A DNA stretch of 64,000 nt. It comes from Aptenodytes patagonicus (Eukaryota > Chordata > Aves > Sphenisciformes > Spheniscidae). Location of the stretch: the NCBI RefSeq assembly GCF_965638725.1, contig NC_134951.1:24001746-24065745 (forward strand). The letters are read 5' to 3'. The notes under the pieces were generated by a model. The model searched no databases. It worked only from the letters and a program-made list of their open reading frames with translations, and had not been told where the DNA came from. The position numbers and the translations under genes were made by a program. Below, one piece after another: positions 1 to 12,100 of the stretch (its first letter is position 1; every line of letters begins with the position of its first letter).

Positions 1-3000
1 CAGGACATAAGGGGCTAGGGGATATTAACTTCCAGTCATATTTTGGGCAGCCCCCAGTCCACCTCTGTGCTTCCAGCCACAGGGAGGATGAGAAGATGGG
101 CATGTTGTTGCGCACCCCCCCAAGGTTTCAATGTCTTGGTGCTCAGTACGCCCCAGCTTCACCTGGCTGAGGGGAAACCTGAAAGCAGATCTTCCAGGGA
201 GCCGCAGCAGTGAAAGGGACGGGCATGTGGCCTTCTGTCGTGACCAGCAGGAGGTGGCAGCTGTACTTTAGAAAACTGAAATTTTGGATTTAGATTTTTA
301 CAGGAGCGGATAGGTTAGCTACAGATGCCTACATCTTCTGCTGGATGCAGTCCCAACTTTTCACCTAAAGGTGATCTTCAGCCCAGGCCCAGATCATCAT
401 CAGCAAGTTTAAACGTATCCGTTTTGTAATTAATTTCAATTACACTTTCCTGGTGCTTCAATGTATGTTCCTGAGGCTCCTAAGGCCCGTACCTTTACTG
501 AGTCTCTCCACACTCAATTTGCCTATTGCCTGTGTTGTCCTCCTGTCATTTTCAGTGGTACCAGATGAAACTTTCAAAACTATTCAAAGCAATTCTCATG
601 GAAAAAATACATATTCCTCACGAGCATCATTTCCATGATACAGTAAAATGGGAACATCTCACTGGTCAAGTTATCATTTATTTTATTCTAGTATATCTTC
701 TTAAAATGATATTGTTATTACACTTAGCTTTTATCTAACGGAAGAGTTCATATTAGCATAGTAATGGCACTGAAAACAGCTAACAATCTTACATTCATGT
801 TGCATGGGGGCAGGAAATAAGTTAACAAAAATGCAGCTGCCCAAAATCATATGCATTGATTAAAAAGCCATAAATGTGGCATATTGAGGGTGGTGTGGGG
901 GGGTCACACTGTATATCTTCAATCAATGTGAATAAATGCTTTCCAGAGATATCATGCTTACTTTTGTCAAAGGGATCAAGTATTTTGTTTCATTTCTTGT
1001 AGGTGAAGGCAGAAGATGGAATATTCCATTATATGATTTGTTATTTTAAATATAAACAGAAGGCTATACAAGATGGAGGTAATTTGTGACCTGGTACGTT
1101 GTAAAAAATGACTTTGTAAACACTGATTTTCTCATCTTCTTCAATTTAACAACAGTTGTGGGGGGAGAAGAGACATTTCTTGGAGGGTGTGAGAAAGGGA
1201 AACAGGGGCAAGAACAATTTAAAAATAAAAAAAGGGTAAAAATTTCAACCTGATCCAATTTGTGGTTTGTAATGTTGCAATGAGCCATCTGAAGACTTCA
1301 AAATATTCAGCTGTGCAGGATGCCCCTTAGTGGTTGAATATAAACACTGTTGACAGAAGAAATAATTTTAAACATGGAAAAAACCACAAAAATAATATTT
1401 GTATTTAGTAATTGAGAACAAAGGATTTTAAACCCTAACGTATGCACAGAAGAGCCTACAAAGCCATGTTTACATAAAGCATCAGAAACAGGTGGAAAAA
1501 TGCAAACCAATAGTAACCACATTCCTGAATAAGCTATTGCATCAAGTGAGAAGAACAAGAAAACAAGGGAAAAGGAGGGGGAAAAAGGTCAATCTCTATT
1601 TTTATTTTAATCAGGATGTATGTTATGGGATGAGTGGGCTTTGCAGAGGAATACGCTCAGATATTGAACTCTGCAACGAAACCCAACCCAATATTTTTAC
1701 TGATACTTTCTAGAGTAGAGAGTTTCTGTACAGAATTACAAAGTTATCTGGTCTGGTGCCTTGGTTCCTTCCCAACACCATATGGATGGTGTAGCCTGCG
1801 GCCATCTCTGCTGTTGCAGAAGGCTACCAGCTTGTGTTAAAATACACAAACATTTCTACACAAAAGGCATCAAGAAATGTTTAAGATTCAATAGGAAAGG
1901 TTAGAGTGCACAAATTCGGTAATACACACAAATGTACATATCTAGTTAGATATAACGGTACAAAGAGTCTACGAGAGATGATTTTTGTTTGGTCTAACTC
2001 TTGTCATGAGGAATATATTGCTTCTAACTTTTCCTTTTCAAAACCAGTCTTTGCACAGGATTCAATTTGCAAAAGCTGCAACAAGGTGACACTGACGAAG
2101 CATGGCACCCCCATTGATCTGTTTACACCTACTCCGACTGTAACTGTATTTTATACCTTTAGATCTCTCTCTGTGTATACATTGGATAACAAAAGAAGTC
2201 CATTGTATTTACAGACAGTCCATCTTATTTGGAAATCTGATGCCTCTGCTAGGCATTATTCTTTTTTTCTTTCTTGAAGAAGTCTGTAATTCTTCCATCT
2301 TTTTAACTTTGCATGTAGAAATCACGGCTGCAAAGTGTGTCATTACCTCCACACTGGTAACTGAGGCAGAAAAGCCGCTCATCAGCACTACTGACATAAG
2401 CCTTCACTTCTCGGGTCACATCCAAATGCAGCTTAACGGGTCAAGGGAAGTCTCTTCTTTTGAGTTAGCTGGCGTGTGCTGTAGCTGGATATACTGATCC
2501 CAAACATTCCCAGCAGCAACGCCGCCCGTTGCAGCAGTGTGTCCGATGAGTTGATAACGATTTTTCCTGCAGCTTGAGTCTATGGGAGAAACAGGGCAAG
2601 TTACACGGTGATTCAGCTGAGTGCAACACAAAAGCGGGTCTTCGGAACCTACAAAGCACTTTTTTCTTCTCCGTCTCATTTAATATAGTATGACTCTGCT
2701 TTCTGCTGAAGAGTATTCGGCACAAACTATTGCACATTTTGGAAGGGCCCCCTTTTTATCACTTTGTAAAAGAAAGGACACATTCCTGATATGATTTTTC
2801 TTTCATTTGTAACTCATTGATTTCAGTGACTTTAATGGGGTTCCCTCTGGCTACTTGGCTGAGAGGGAGAGCTGAATCAGGCGTGGAGGCTTAGGCATAA
2901 AGAAGGGAATTTCTTGTTCTGTGAAGTACAAAGATCTCTCCTTCCCACAGATTAGCTACTAACACAGTGATGTTCCCTTGAATGTTAGTTATTAATTCAG

Positions 3001-4132
3001 GAAAGCAAGGCTAAAAGGGATCCTAGCTCCACAGGTAGGACTAGACCAAGCAGACAGTCTTAACACAGTCTCTTTGTCAAGTCCAACAAAGAAGCAGGAA
3101 ATGCCAAAGTAAAGACAAAAAATTACTTATTTACTGATTATCTGAATAACAATCAGAAAAGAAATTAAATTACTCTTGCTTGCCTAGTACGTATGATACA
3201 CTGACCAAGAAGCAGAAACACAGTTGCAAGGACTCCCTAGAGAGCAAAACACAAATTCCTATACATATTGGCGCTGTGAGTTAAAACATATCACGTGTCT
3301 TTCCAGTTGCAGCATTTCTTATATGAAATGATGACTAGGCCTCAAATAGTGATTTTTTTTATGCTTTCCCTTGCAGTCCATGGACAGAAAGCATGGCACC
3401 ACTGACAGGAGTGACAGATTCCAAGGAGCCTGATTTTCACTTCCAGATTCTAGGTTTTTTATGTGAGCTTAAATAATCAGAGCTAAGTGCTCCAACCTTG
3501 ATAAACGTGGCTGCCAGTGTGGCTACTTCAGCAGCAGAATAAATAAAGACAAAAGAAATGTCAAATAAAATTACTATGTAAGGTGATATCAAAAGATATG
3601 CAGGGAGGCGTGAAAGAAATTCACTGCTAGGACTGAAACACAGTATCCTTAGCTCAGCCTCTCAACTACTCAACTATCACCTCTCAGCTACTACAGTCTA
3701 TGATTTTGGATGCAGATCACATTGCTAAAAACTGTGAGATTTTCCAACAAAAGGATATATACTCTGTAAATAAGGAAGATGCTCTACTTTGGTATATGTA
3801 TTTTTGGGCTGTTTTATTCTCAACTATTTAGCTGATTTAAAACATTTTCTATGCATGCTTTTATTTTTTTCTTCATATAATGATTGATACTCTGGTCCCC
3901 CAATGTTCCAGAGGTCAACACTGATTGAGGTTTCTTTATCATAACCATAGAAGCTGGCTGAAGTCTTTCACTGACAGCTCATCTGAGTTGCTTAGGAACC
4001 CAGTGTCCTTCTTCCCATTAACATTTTCCTGCTGCCCCAAACACACAAAGCCATTGCAAGAGAAAATGATGGAGAAGTAGTTTCTGTTTAAGCACTGCAG
4101 AAACATAAACTCCTTCCAAGTATTCTGCATTC

Positions 4133-4203
4133 GGTATTCCAGCATGATACTGATTATCAAGAATTATCACAATTCATTTACTTTTCAGCAGAGGCTTAAT
4201 TAA
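4133..4203 (+). repeat. 71-bp direct repeat, copy 1
   Basis: It aligns without gaps to 5648-5718, with 61 of 71 positions identical. Shared cores are TTATCAAGAATT and TCATTTACTTTTCAGCAGA. Weaker similarity seems to extend upstream. The family is not recognised. Confidence 0.75.
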
Positions 4204-5647
4204 GACTTCTTTGAGTTGTTATGAAGTTAAACCCACCAGAAGCCAGTGTTCCATTGGGTTGGTCATGCAATAATTTGAAATAAAATCAGTGTGATCAAGG
4301 GAAATACTGGTATTTCAAAGACCTAATTAGAAGCGGAAAAAAAGACAGAATTTTCATACCTGCAACAACCTTATATAGCCAGGTGTCATTCTCCGGAGAG
4401 GAATAACCATGATTTCTGAGTCTTCATAGAATTTCAGCCCCTACAATTTTAGAAGACACAAAACATTACTAAATCCCAGGGATTTTTTACAAGTGGACCG
4501 CCTAATGAAACAGAAGATTTATTCTAGTATGGTTTGCTACAATGCCAAAAGCGCTCCAAGAAGCACGGTATGCAAACGTTTTTTCCTCACCTGACGCTCT
4601 TTTCCCTGGAGCCCTTTACATGCTTCAGGTCCCAGGGGAATATAAAGCCCAGCTCAGTTGCATAACCTGTCACATGGGATCTGTCTGCACCGCTTCGGTG
4701 TTGGCAGAGCCGTAACTGTCCTGCCTGGGGCCAGGTGTGTCTTGCGATATTGGAAGACTCTCTGGGAATGCCTGAAGCTCATTAAGAGAGCAATGCGACA
4801 GCTGACCTCCTTAAGAACAAAAGGGCCTAAGCCTGCTTTATAGATAGCCCTGGACTTAAAAAAAGGAGGTCATTATAGCATTTGGTATCGTAGAGTGACA
4901 ATGCAAATAGGATTGGATGGCTTTTATGTAACTTAGAGCATATATTTATACCCATAGGACGACCTGACTGGGTAGGAAGCTTAATGCAGCCATGACCCGA
5001 GTTGAAAGGATGTGCTAACATAACAGGGTTGTTTGGAGGCACATTTAAAAATAACTTCTTTCTTTTCTGATAACATTCTCTTTTACTCAGCATTATGCAT
5101 GTTCTTGCCCCTTTTTCTACTGCTAAAGGTTTACCACTAAAAAATACTTAATCTAATACTCCTTATTACTGTCATTACTATTTTCTGTTAACAGTGATTT
5201 CTTTTCACTGTAGTGAGCTTGGATTCTGTTCTGCTCCTGGGGTCATATAGTTCACAATGTGAGAAACAGTGGTAAATTCTAATCTACAAAATTAATTTCT
5301 CTTTCTTTTAGGAGTGTCCATGGATAGACTGTGCTGAGAAAGCTCCTTTTTCCCGTTATCAATACATGCAACCTTGAATAAGGATAGCAGAGCTGAATTT
5401 GGCTCCAGTTGCAGTCATACTTCTAAACATACAGGGTAAAAATCTTCAGGTGGTGTAAGTCAGTATAGCACCAGTGTGTACAGTGAGCCCACATTGCTTT
5501 TCATCACAAGTACTTCATAGAACAGCGCTGATTGACACCCCTGTAGTCTCTGCTACAGCAGCCTAAAGCTCTCTGAGAAATATTCCTGCTGTAAAAGAGC
5601 AGAAACATGAAATGTTTCTACTTGGAGAAATACTCTACACTACATTA

Positions 5648-5718
5648 GGTATTCCACAACGATACCACTTATCAAGAATTTTCATAACTCATTTACTTTT
5701 CAGCAGATGCTTAATTAA
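5648..5718 (+). repeat. 71-bp direct repeat, copy 2
   Basis: Partner of 4133-4203 in the same orientation, 1515 bp away. See that entry for the alignment. Confidence 0.75.
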
Positions 5719-7266
5719 TGCTTTATAAAGGAACGATGCTGTTTTCTTCTGAGGCTCTGGCTTACATAGCACGCAGTGGGCAGATCTCATGTTCCTCTTG
5801 CCGTACCACATTTATACCACGTGAATCCCATCGGCACCAGTGGAGCTATGTCTCATTCACAAAAAAGGTAACTTGAGTTGAACTAGTCCTAGAGCGCCAA
5901 TCTAAATACTAAAAGCAAGAGACTGGGAACCTGCCAATCTGTTGTTGGGTTTTTTTAAAAAAATATGCAACTCGCACAGTGACCCCATGCTAAACCTTAA
6001 ATGCTGTATACCTTAGCTATAGGAAATACTGTATTAACAGGAAACAGTCAACTTAAAATTGGGAGCTGACTGAAGTTAATGGAAAGCGTATCGGTAAATA
6101 CAAGTCACCGTACCTGCCCAAAAGCATTTGGAATGAAAATCTAGACTATAAAAAGGCAAAGGCTTTTTTCTTGTTCTTGTTTCTCACTGTATGCCCCATG
6201 CTAACTTTCCTGCACAAACAGGAGCGCGCCTGGGCTTGCTGCCCAGAGCAGGACAAGGCTAACGCTGCAGAGTCCGTGTTCCTCTGGAAATACACAGAAC
6301 TCTGAGTTTTTCCTTTAAATTTCCTTTAAATTTAAAAGGGAAGGGAAAGAGTATGCCTTGAATGCCACAGCTGTCTTTAAAAATTATTTCCTGGCCATGC
6401 TCAACACAGCTGAATTGTACAACGTTTTCTGTAATTGTAGGTGTTACCAAAATCTGTACTACTTTCCCGAGGACTCTGAAAGAATAACCCTCCCAGGCTG
6501 CTTCAGGAGAACTTTGAACAAACAAGGGGCTGCCTCTGTTCCTTTCGAAGTTGAAGCCTCTGAGAATTGAGTCCTGACTGCCACAACGCAGAGATGAACG
6601 TGCCTCTCCTGGGCAGGGGACCGGCTAACGGAGGAGGAAAAGCACAAGCAGCAAAGGGCTCTCTTGGCAAATACACAGGGATCCCATGTGCAGTGCAGAC
6701 TACTCGCCTCATTCATCTGCTGATGCCTTCACTGCTTGATGGAGACACTGTTTTCTAACAGGCATCAAGCAGATAAGAATGCAAATGATATGCTGACATC
6801 CTCCCCATCCCAAAAATAAAGGCGAGGGACACTTTGAACCCAGTTGTCAATATTACCACCTTATGCTCTATTTCCATTAAGAGGAGAAATCAATAACTAA
6901 CTTAAACGTTCCTTTGCTGTAATCCTGTGCCTTTGGAAGCAGCAAGGGCTGTTTCCCCAAATGCAGCAGGAATCAACCAACAGGAACAACTTATTTTCAC
7001 AGCATTAGAAGCCCCTCCTTGACTGGCACTCCCCGAAAAGCAATTTGTGCTGCCTGTGCTGCCCATGAGTGCGTCCCTGCCTTTCCGGAGCACGGTGCAG
7101 GGTCACTCATGTTAGCATTGCCCGCCACAGCTCGGTGGCAAGCAGCAGGGCAAGCATAGCAGCATGGGGCTCAGGCCCCTGCTCTTTCAGTAGGTTTTGT
7201 GGCCCACACCAAGTCCATGCTGTTGACCACTCCAATACAGATGCCTTTAGGCTGAAACTACACTGT

Positions 7267-7373
7267 AATCATAGAATCCTAGAATCATTTAGGTTGGAAA
7301 AGACCCTTAAGATCATCGACTCCAACTGTAAACCTAACACTGCCAAGTCCACCACTAAACCATGTCCCTAAGC
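7267..7373 (-). mobile_element. CR1 LINE 3'-end fragment (107 bp)
   Basis: It begins on the plus strand with the CR1 terminal repeats (AATCATAGAATCCTAGAATC) and TTTAGGTTGGAAAAGACC. It runs through CCAAGTCCACCACTAAACC and stops at AAGC. It corresponds position by position to the 3' ends of the copies at 14905 and 59663. Only the last 107 bp were inserted, so this is a severe 5' truncation. Confidence 0.93.
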
Positions 7374-8099
7374 TTGAATTTATTTCTTATCTTTTCAATT
7401 ACCTCCAGGTCAAACAAGATATTTACTGAGTAACCACAATTAAGCACATTGGCAGGAGACCTCCAGCACACTCTTTCTCGGGTGAATGTTGTAAACAAAG
7501 CTCTGTGCTTGCAAGATATACAAGATACAAGCCTTTCAAGCTTTGGTCTTGAACTGACCCCATGTCTTTCACATTCTTGGATGACAAGCTGCAACGGGGA
7601 AAAAAAGAAAAGTTATCTCACCAACATCTTTCCAGAATGAGTTACTGCTTGTTGGTTTGGACACTCTTCTGATACTACTCACTGCAACTGAGTGTTGTAC
7701 TCAAACAGTCATTTGCCCTTTCCATAGGAAATGACTGATTTTTGCATTAGAGATTAGTGATTATAGTACACCGCAAAGGTGCCAGAGACAGGGTCAGTAG
7801 CCTCATCAGAAAAAGATGTGAGAAGTATTGTCCAGTTGATTAAATCCCAATAAAAGTTGCAAATGTCTCTTCAGAAAAGGGATCCGTACTGCTCTCTTCT
7901 GCCAATCAGTTCTTGCCATCATGGACCCTTGCAGCTGCCAGAATAGTGATGGCATGTGGCACTTGAGAGACTCTGGATGCTAGTGGGTCCTGACTCTCAC
8001 CCCTATGGCAGTCCATTGCATACATTTAGACATGCTATTTTCCCTCTGCTTTCTTATTCCTCAAACAACCCTATTTCTAAAAAATTTTGTAGCCAACCT
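7374..8099. other. Unassigned intergenic sequence
   Basis: No gene, repeat or regulatory element recognised. Confidence 0.4.
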
Positions 8100-9150
8100 G
8101 AAGCAGAGGGAGGGAGGAGTGAGGCAAGCTGGTAGGGTGTGTGAGTTAAACCACAGGCAACAGCAGCTGGGGAGAGCAGTTTCTCTTACACCTGTGTGGA
8201 AGCCCAGACTATGGAGTTGCAGCCAACAGATGGTTGTTACGCAAAGGATGTCCAGACAGGTTCACACGCACAAGGATCCATCAGTGGGGTCTGCAGCTCA
8301 CAGCATGCATGGAGTTGCTTTTGGTGAAAAATGGAAATGACAGAGGAAGGGAGAGGTGAGGGAAGGTGAGAGAGATAAAATAAAAAAGGGGAAAAAAGGG
8401 AAACTCAGTGGCCAGCCGGAAAGAGGTGATGGGAGTCCCCAGGCAAGCAGCCTCCCCAAGGCTCCCCTCCAGTGTAGCAGAGTTGCCGCATAAAGTCCCT
8501 TGCAGAAAGTACACAAGTCTCACTGGGACCTGCTCAAACTGCTGTTGGTGGTTCCTGCTTGCGATGCTGTTATCGCTGACTGGTGTGTGCTGACCTACTG
8601 CTACACTCCGTGCACGTGTATTATTTGGGCCCCAAGCGACGGCGGGAGAATCGGGGGAAAGGCAGGTGATTCTCCTGCTGCCACAGTCACTTCCTATCAG
8701 AACCCGCCACAGCCACATGACTGGCTTTGCTGGGGCAAGGTCACGAGAACGACAGTGCAAGAGCAAGAACACGAGACCAAGGAGGGGAAAATCCTGGCCC
8801 ACGGGCAGCTGGGGTGATGGGCACCCCCCACTGTCAGGGGAAGGCAGGCTGCACACCTGCAGACAGGAGGCTCTCGGCAGCACGAAGGCTAAGGCACCTA
8901 AGGCAACGCGGTGGTAAATGTACATGCTTACAGGCAACCACTATCTGCTCAAGTGGTTGGAGCTGACGTCTCCCAACAGTTCTTGCTCCTACCTGACGGA
9001 TAAAGATTGCAGACAGAACACTGCAGGGCATTGCCTATGTGCGGTCGCATTTCTGAACAATAAACTGGTTTAAAGCAAGACTCTCCACTGGCTTCGAGGG
9101 TCATCAGCTTGATTTATTCTAGGCCTTCCAAACTGATATAGGGGCAGCAT
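8100..9150 (+). mobile_element. Possible solo LTR of an endogenous retrovirus (LTR-like block)
   Basis: The block is clearly more GC-rich than its surroundings. It ends like an avian retroviral LTR: a CGGTCGCATTTCTGAACAATAAACTGG segment with a poly-A signal AATAAA at 9059-9064, followed by CTCTCCACTGGCTTCGAGGG and a CTTCCAAACTGA-type tail. No gag, pol or env coding sequence is next to it. I could not fix the TG...CA ends or a target-site duplication, so the limits are approximate. A 218-codon minus-strand open frame (8281-8937) crosses it, but its composition fits chance in GC-rich DNA and it has no recognised domain. Confidence 0.38.
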
Positions 9151-12100
9151 GTTAAAAGAGGATTTCCCGTAAAGCACACACAATTTTAAGTCTATACCTG
9201 GACAGCAATAGCTAAATGTATTATTTTGAAGTCAAAATTTTGAAAATAATTCAGATATTTAACTAAAGAAGTACCTTCCAAAATTAATCATTCGTACATA
9301 GGCCAGGATGGAAGAATACGGGCAGGATTCTGAACCTACCCATGGCTTCCACTGAGGCTCTTTGTGTGGGATAGGAGTAAACACCAAGTGCTGTCAGTGT
9401 AGTCAAATAAATGAACAAAACCATATAAAGAAAACAAACCAGCAGATCTTCTTCTACACACAACCGTATGACTAATCCTGGGCTTTTTGACTTAAACAGT
9501 TACTGGATCTGAGAGTACATCCTCTCAAATCATTCTGTGCAGTACTTAAAAATTAGAGCTAATCTAAAAGGAATTTTGCCTAAACCAAAGGTAACTAAAA
9601 CACCAGCTCTGTAGGGGTAACAGGACTGGGCACCGTCAGCTCATAGAAGAAAGAGATGGTCCTGCCACAAAGAGCCTACAGTCCGTGGGGAGGCAGATGG
9701 ATGCCAACAGATGGAGGAGCACAGGGAAACAAAGAGAATCTATTGCTTGGCATGTGAGGCAATGTTCTCAGCTCGCTCACAGTCAGATTGTTTCCAAATT
9801 TCTGTAGGCGTTGCAGCAAAGCACAGCGTTAAGGAGGGATGTGAAGGTGGTTAATGAATTTTAAGATGATCAGGCAGGCAAGGAACAGGAACAATGTTAG
9901 TCATATTGTTGCATTACACAGCAGTATCTTTGTGGAGCACAGAATTAGGGAGATGTATTGGAATATGTTGATGACAGAAGTAGGAAACACTGTCAATAAA
10001 AGAAGACTGCAATACTGTGTAGATGAGCTGAGGCACAGACAGACAATTGCAGATAGTTCAGTCCTCAAAGTCATCTAAGGTTGCAGATAGACAGCAGCAA
10101 GAGATTGTGTTGGTGAGTCTTATGGAGTTGCCATTGAAGTAGTTTAAACTACTCATTTATTTCCTGCTGAGAATTGACTCATTCACATCCCACAGCTCCA
10201 CTGCCAAGCAGTTACTCCTGTATTTGCAGCCTGCCTACCCATACTGCTTTGATGCCATTGAGGGACGAAATAATAGAAACAGAAAAATTTAACAGCAAAA
10301 GACTTAACAGCAGAAAATCAAGTTAATTTCTGCTACAGAGAAAGGACAACTTCTGCCATGAAATAAAATTTTATGTTAGAAATTGCTGCAGTTTGTATCT
10401 GTTAGGAACTACAGGAAAAAAAAAGAATCCTGGAATGTTTTTTTGAAGTATTTCCAAAGCAAAGGCAGGTAAGCGCTACTGTCACTGGCAGCAGCATAGG
10501 TGTAGCACAAAGGCACTAGCACGGCTCATCTGGAGCCCAGTTCTGGTCAAGCAGCGCTGGTTCCCCCTCTCCTAACTCCAGACATGGCTAGCGCAGATGC
10601 CTCGGATCTAGTTGCTCTAAACTCCCACTATAATTTACCTATTTTAGATGTTCATGTTAAGATCAGGAAAAGAAGTGATGCTTGATAGTACAGTGAGCTA
10701 ATACAGCTAGTGCAGACACAGATATCAATAGTGTAAATACAGCCAGTCACAGGAACTGCACCCCACTGATTACAGCAGGAGAATTCAAAGTGAAGCTGGT
10801 ATGAAGAACAGCTACTAAGATGACCATAGCAAATAAAAAGTATGTATTACAAGAAGAACCTATAAAAAAATGTTTAACCTCACAAAAGGATCATCAAACC
10901 CTTCCTCTCCTCTTAGATACTGATGAGCAGTGATGATGTCCTTGAATACGGATTTTTGCCTCATTCCCAACTATTGGATGCGGTCAATAGCGTAGCATCA
11001 TCTCCCCTTGCTCAGGGGAGGTCTTCATAGAGGAAAAGCAACACTGATAAAATTGAATGGCCCACTACACATGGAAAAGCCAACACATGAGAAGGACTGC
11101 ATTTAAGGCCCTGCATGAACAGGTGCTATCCGACCTGATGTGCAAGTACAGCATCTTTGGGTGGACCACCTGCAATGTCCCAGTAGATGGTCATTGCCCT
11201 ACAGAACATTGCCAGTCCTGACTGCTACTGATCCGTGAGCGATCAGTTGGGTGAATAAACTCACTGTCAGTTTTTCTGTAGCTAAGGTGTGTACTAGTAC
11301 AGATGTATTTATTCATTTTACAACTGAAAACTGAAAAGACCCAACCAAAATGAAAAAAACCCGACCCCAAACCAAGAATATAAACAATGGGCATTAATAG
11401 AGAGACTTGGGGTCTTGCAGGTCTGAAGAACTTAATGGAAGCTAGCACCTTTCAAAAAGGTCCTGCTACACTCAAGCCAACCACTGGCAACTCTAATGTT
11501 TGGGTCCACCTTAATAATTCATACAACTTTGCAGAATCTGTTGGTTGGACTGCGACAGAAAACTGGTCTAGCAGATATAGGCAGGATGAAGCTTGTCTGC
11601 CTCTGCTGTGCAAGTGACATTGCATCACAAGCACCTCCCTGTTGTGTCTTTTGCTTAATACCCACTCCTGGAGTGTTTAAAACATATAGCAGAATAATAG
11701 CTGTTTTTCTTGAGCAACACCTTTATACATTGCTGCTTCTGAGGCGGGTTCAGAAATCAAGGAGCACAACACGCTACCAGAGAAGCTGGAACACTATGGG
11801 CTGTTCTCATTGGCCTGAGAGTTATCTGGGTGCATATTAGTAAAAAGATTTATCTATAGCTATTTTTCTGGGAAGCAGAAAATTCTGTCCACATCTGGCA
11901 GACAGTGGACAGGCTTCCAGTAGAGGTCCTGAGTCCCAGTTAACCCTGGAAACAGTTGGTAATAGAGTTCCATTTTTCTCACAAGTGTAATGCACTGTCT
12001 TGCAATGATCCCAGTATTCAGAGCACGCGCCAACCACTTCAGCAAGGTAGCGCACTGGAAGGGCACACAATGCAATCCTGACAGTTTGTGAAGAAGGTGG

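Larger units (their letters stand above)
1..7266. other. Unassigned intergenic sequence
   Basis: No gene could be supported. Base 1-430 is more GC-rich than the rest. The only internal structure I can document is the direct repeat pair at 4133-4203 and 5648-5718. A 26-codon minus-strand open stretch near 2350-2430 was considered and rejected as an exon. Confidence 0.4.

Noticed and set aside
2350..2437. Coding-looking minus-strand stretch (LHLDVTREVKAYVSSADERL) with a plausible acceptor and a GTAATG donor.
   Set aside because: Only about 29 codons, a weak donor, no recognised homology and no neighbouring exon in phase.
8281..8937. 218-codon minus-strand open frame.
   Set aside because: Lies in a GC-rich LTR-like block, has low-complexity Pro/Ser/Phe-rich composition and no domain; likely a chance open frame.
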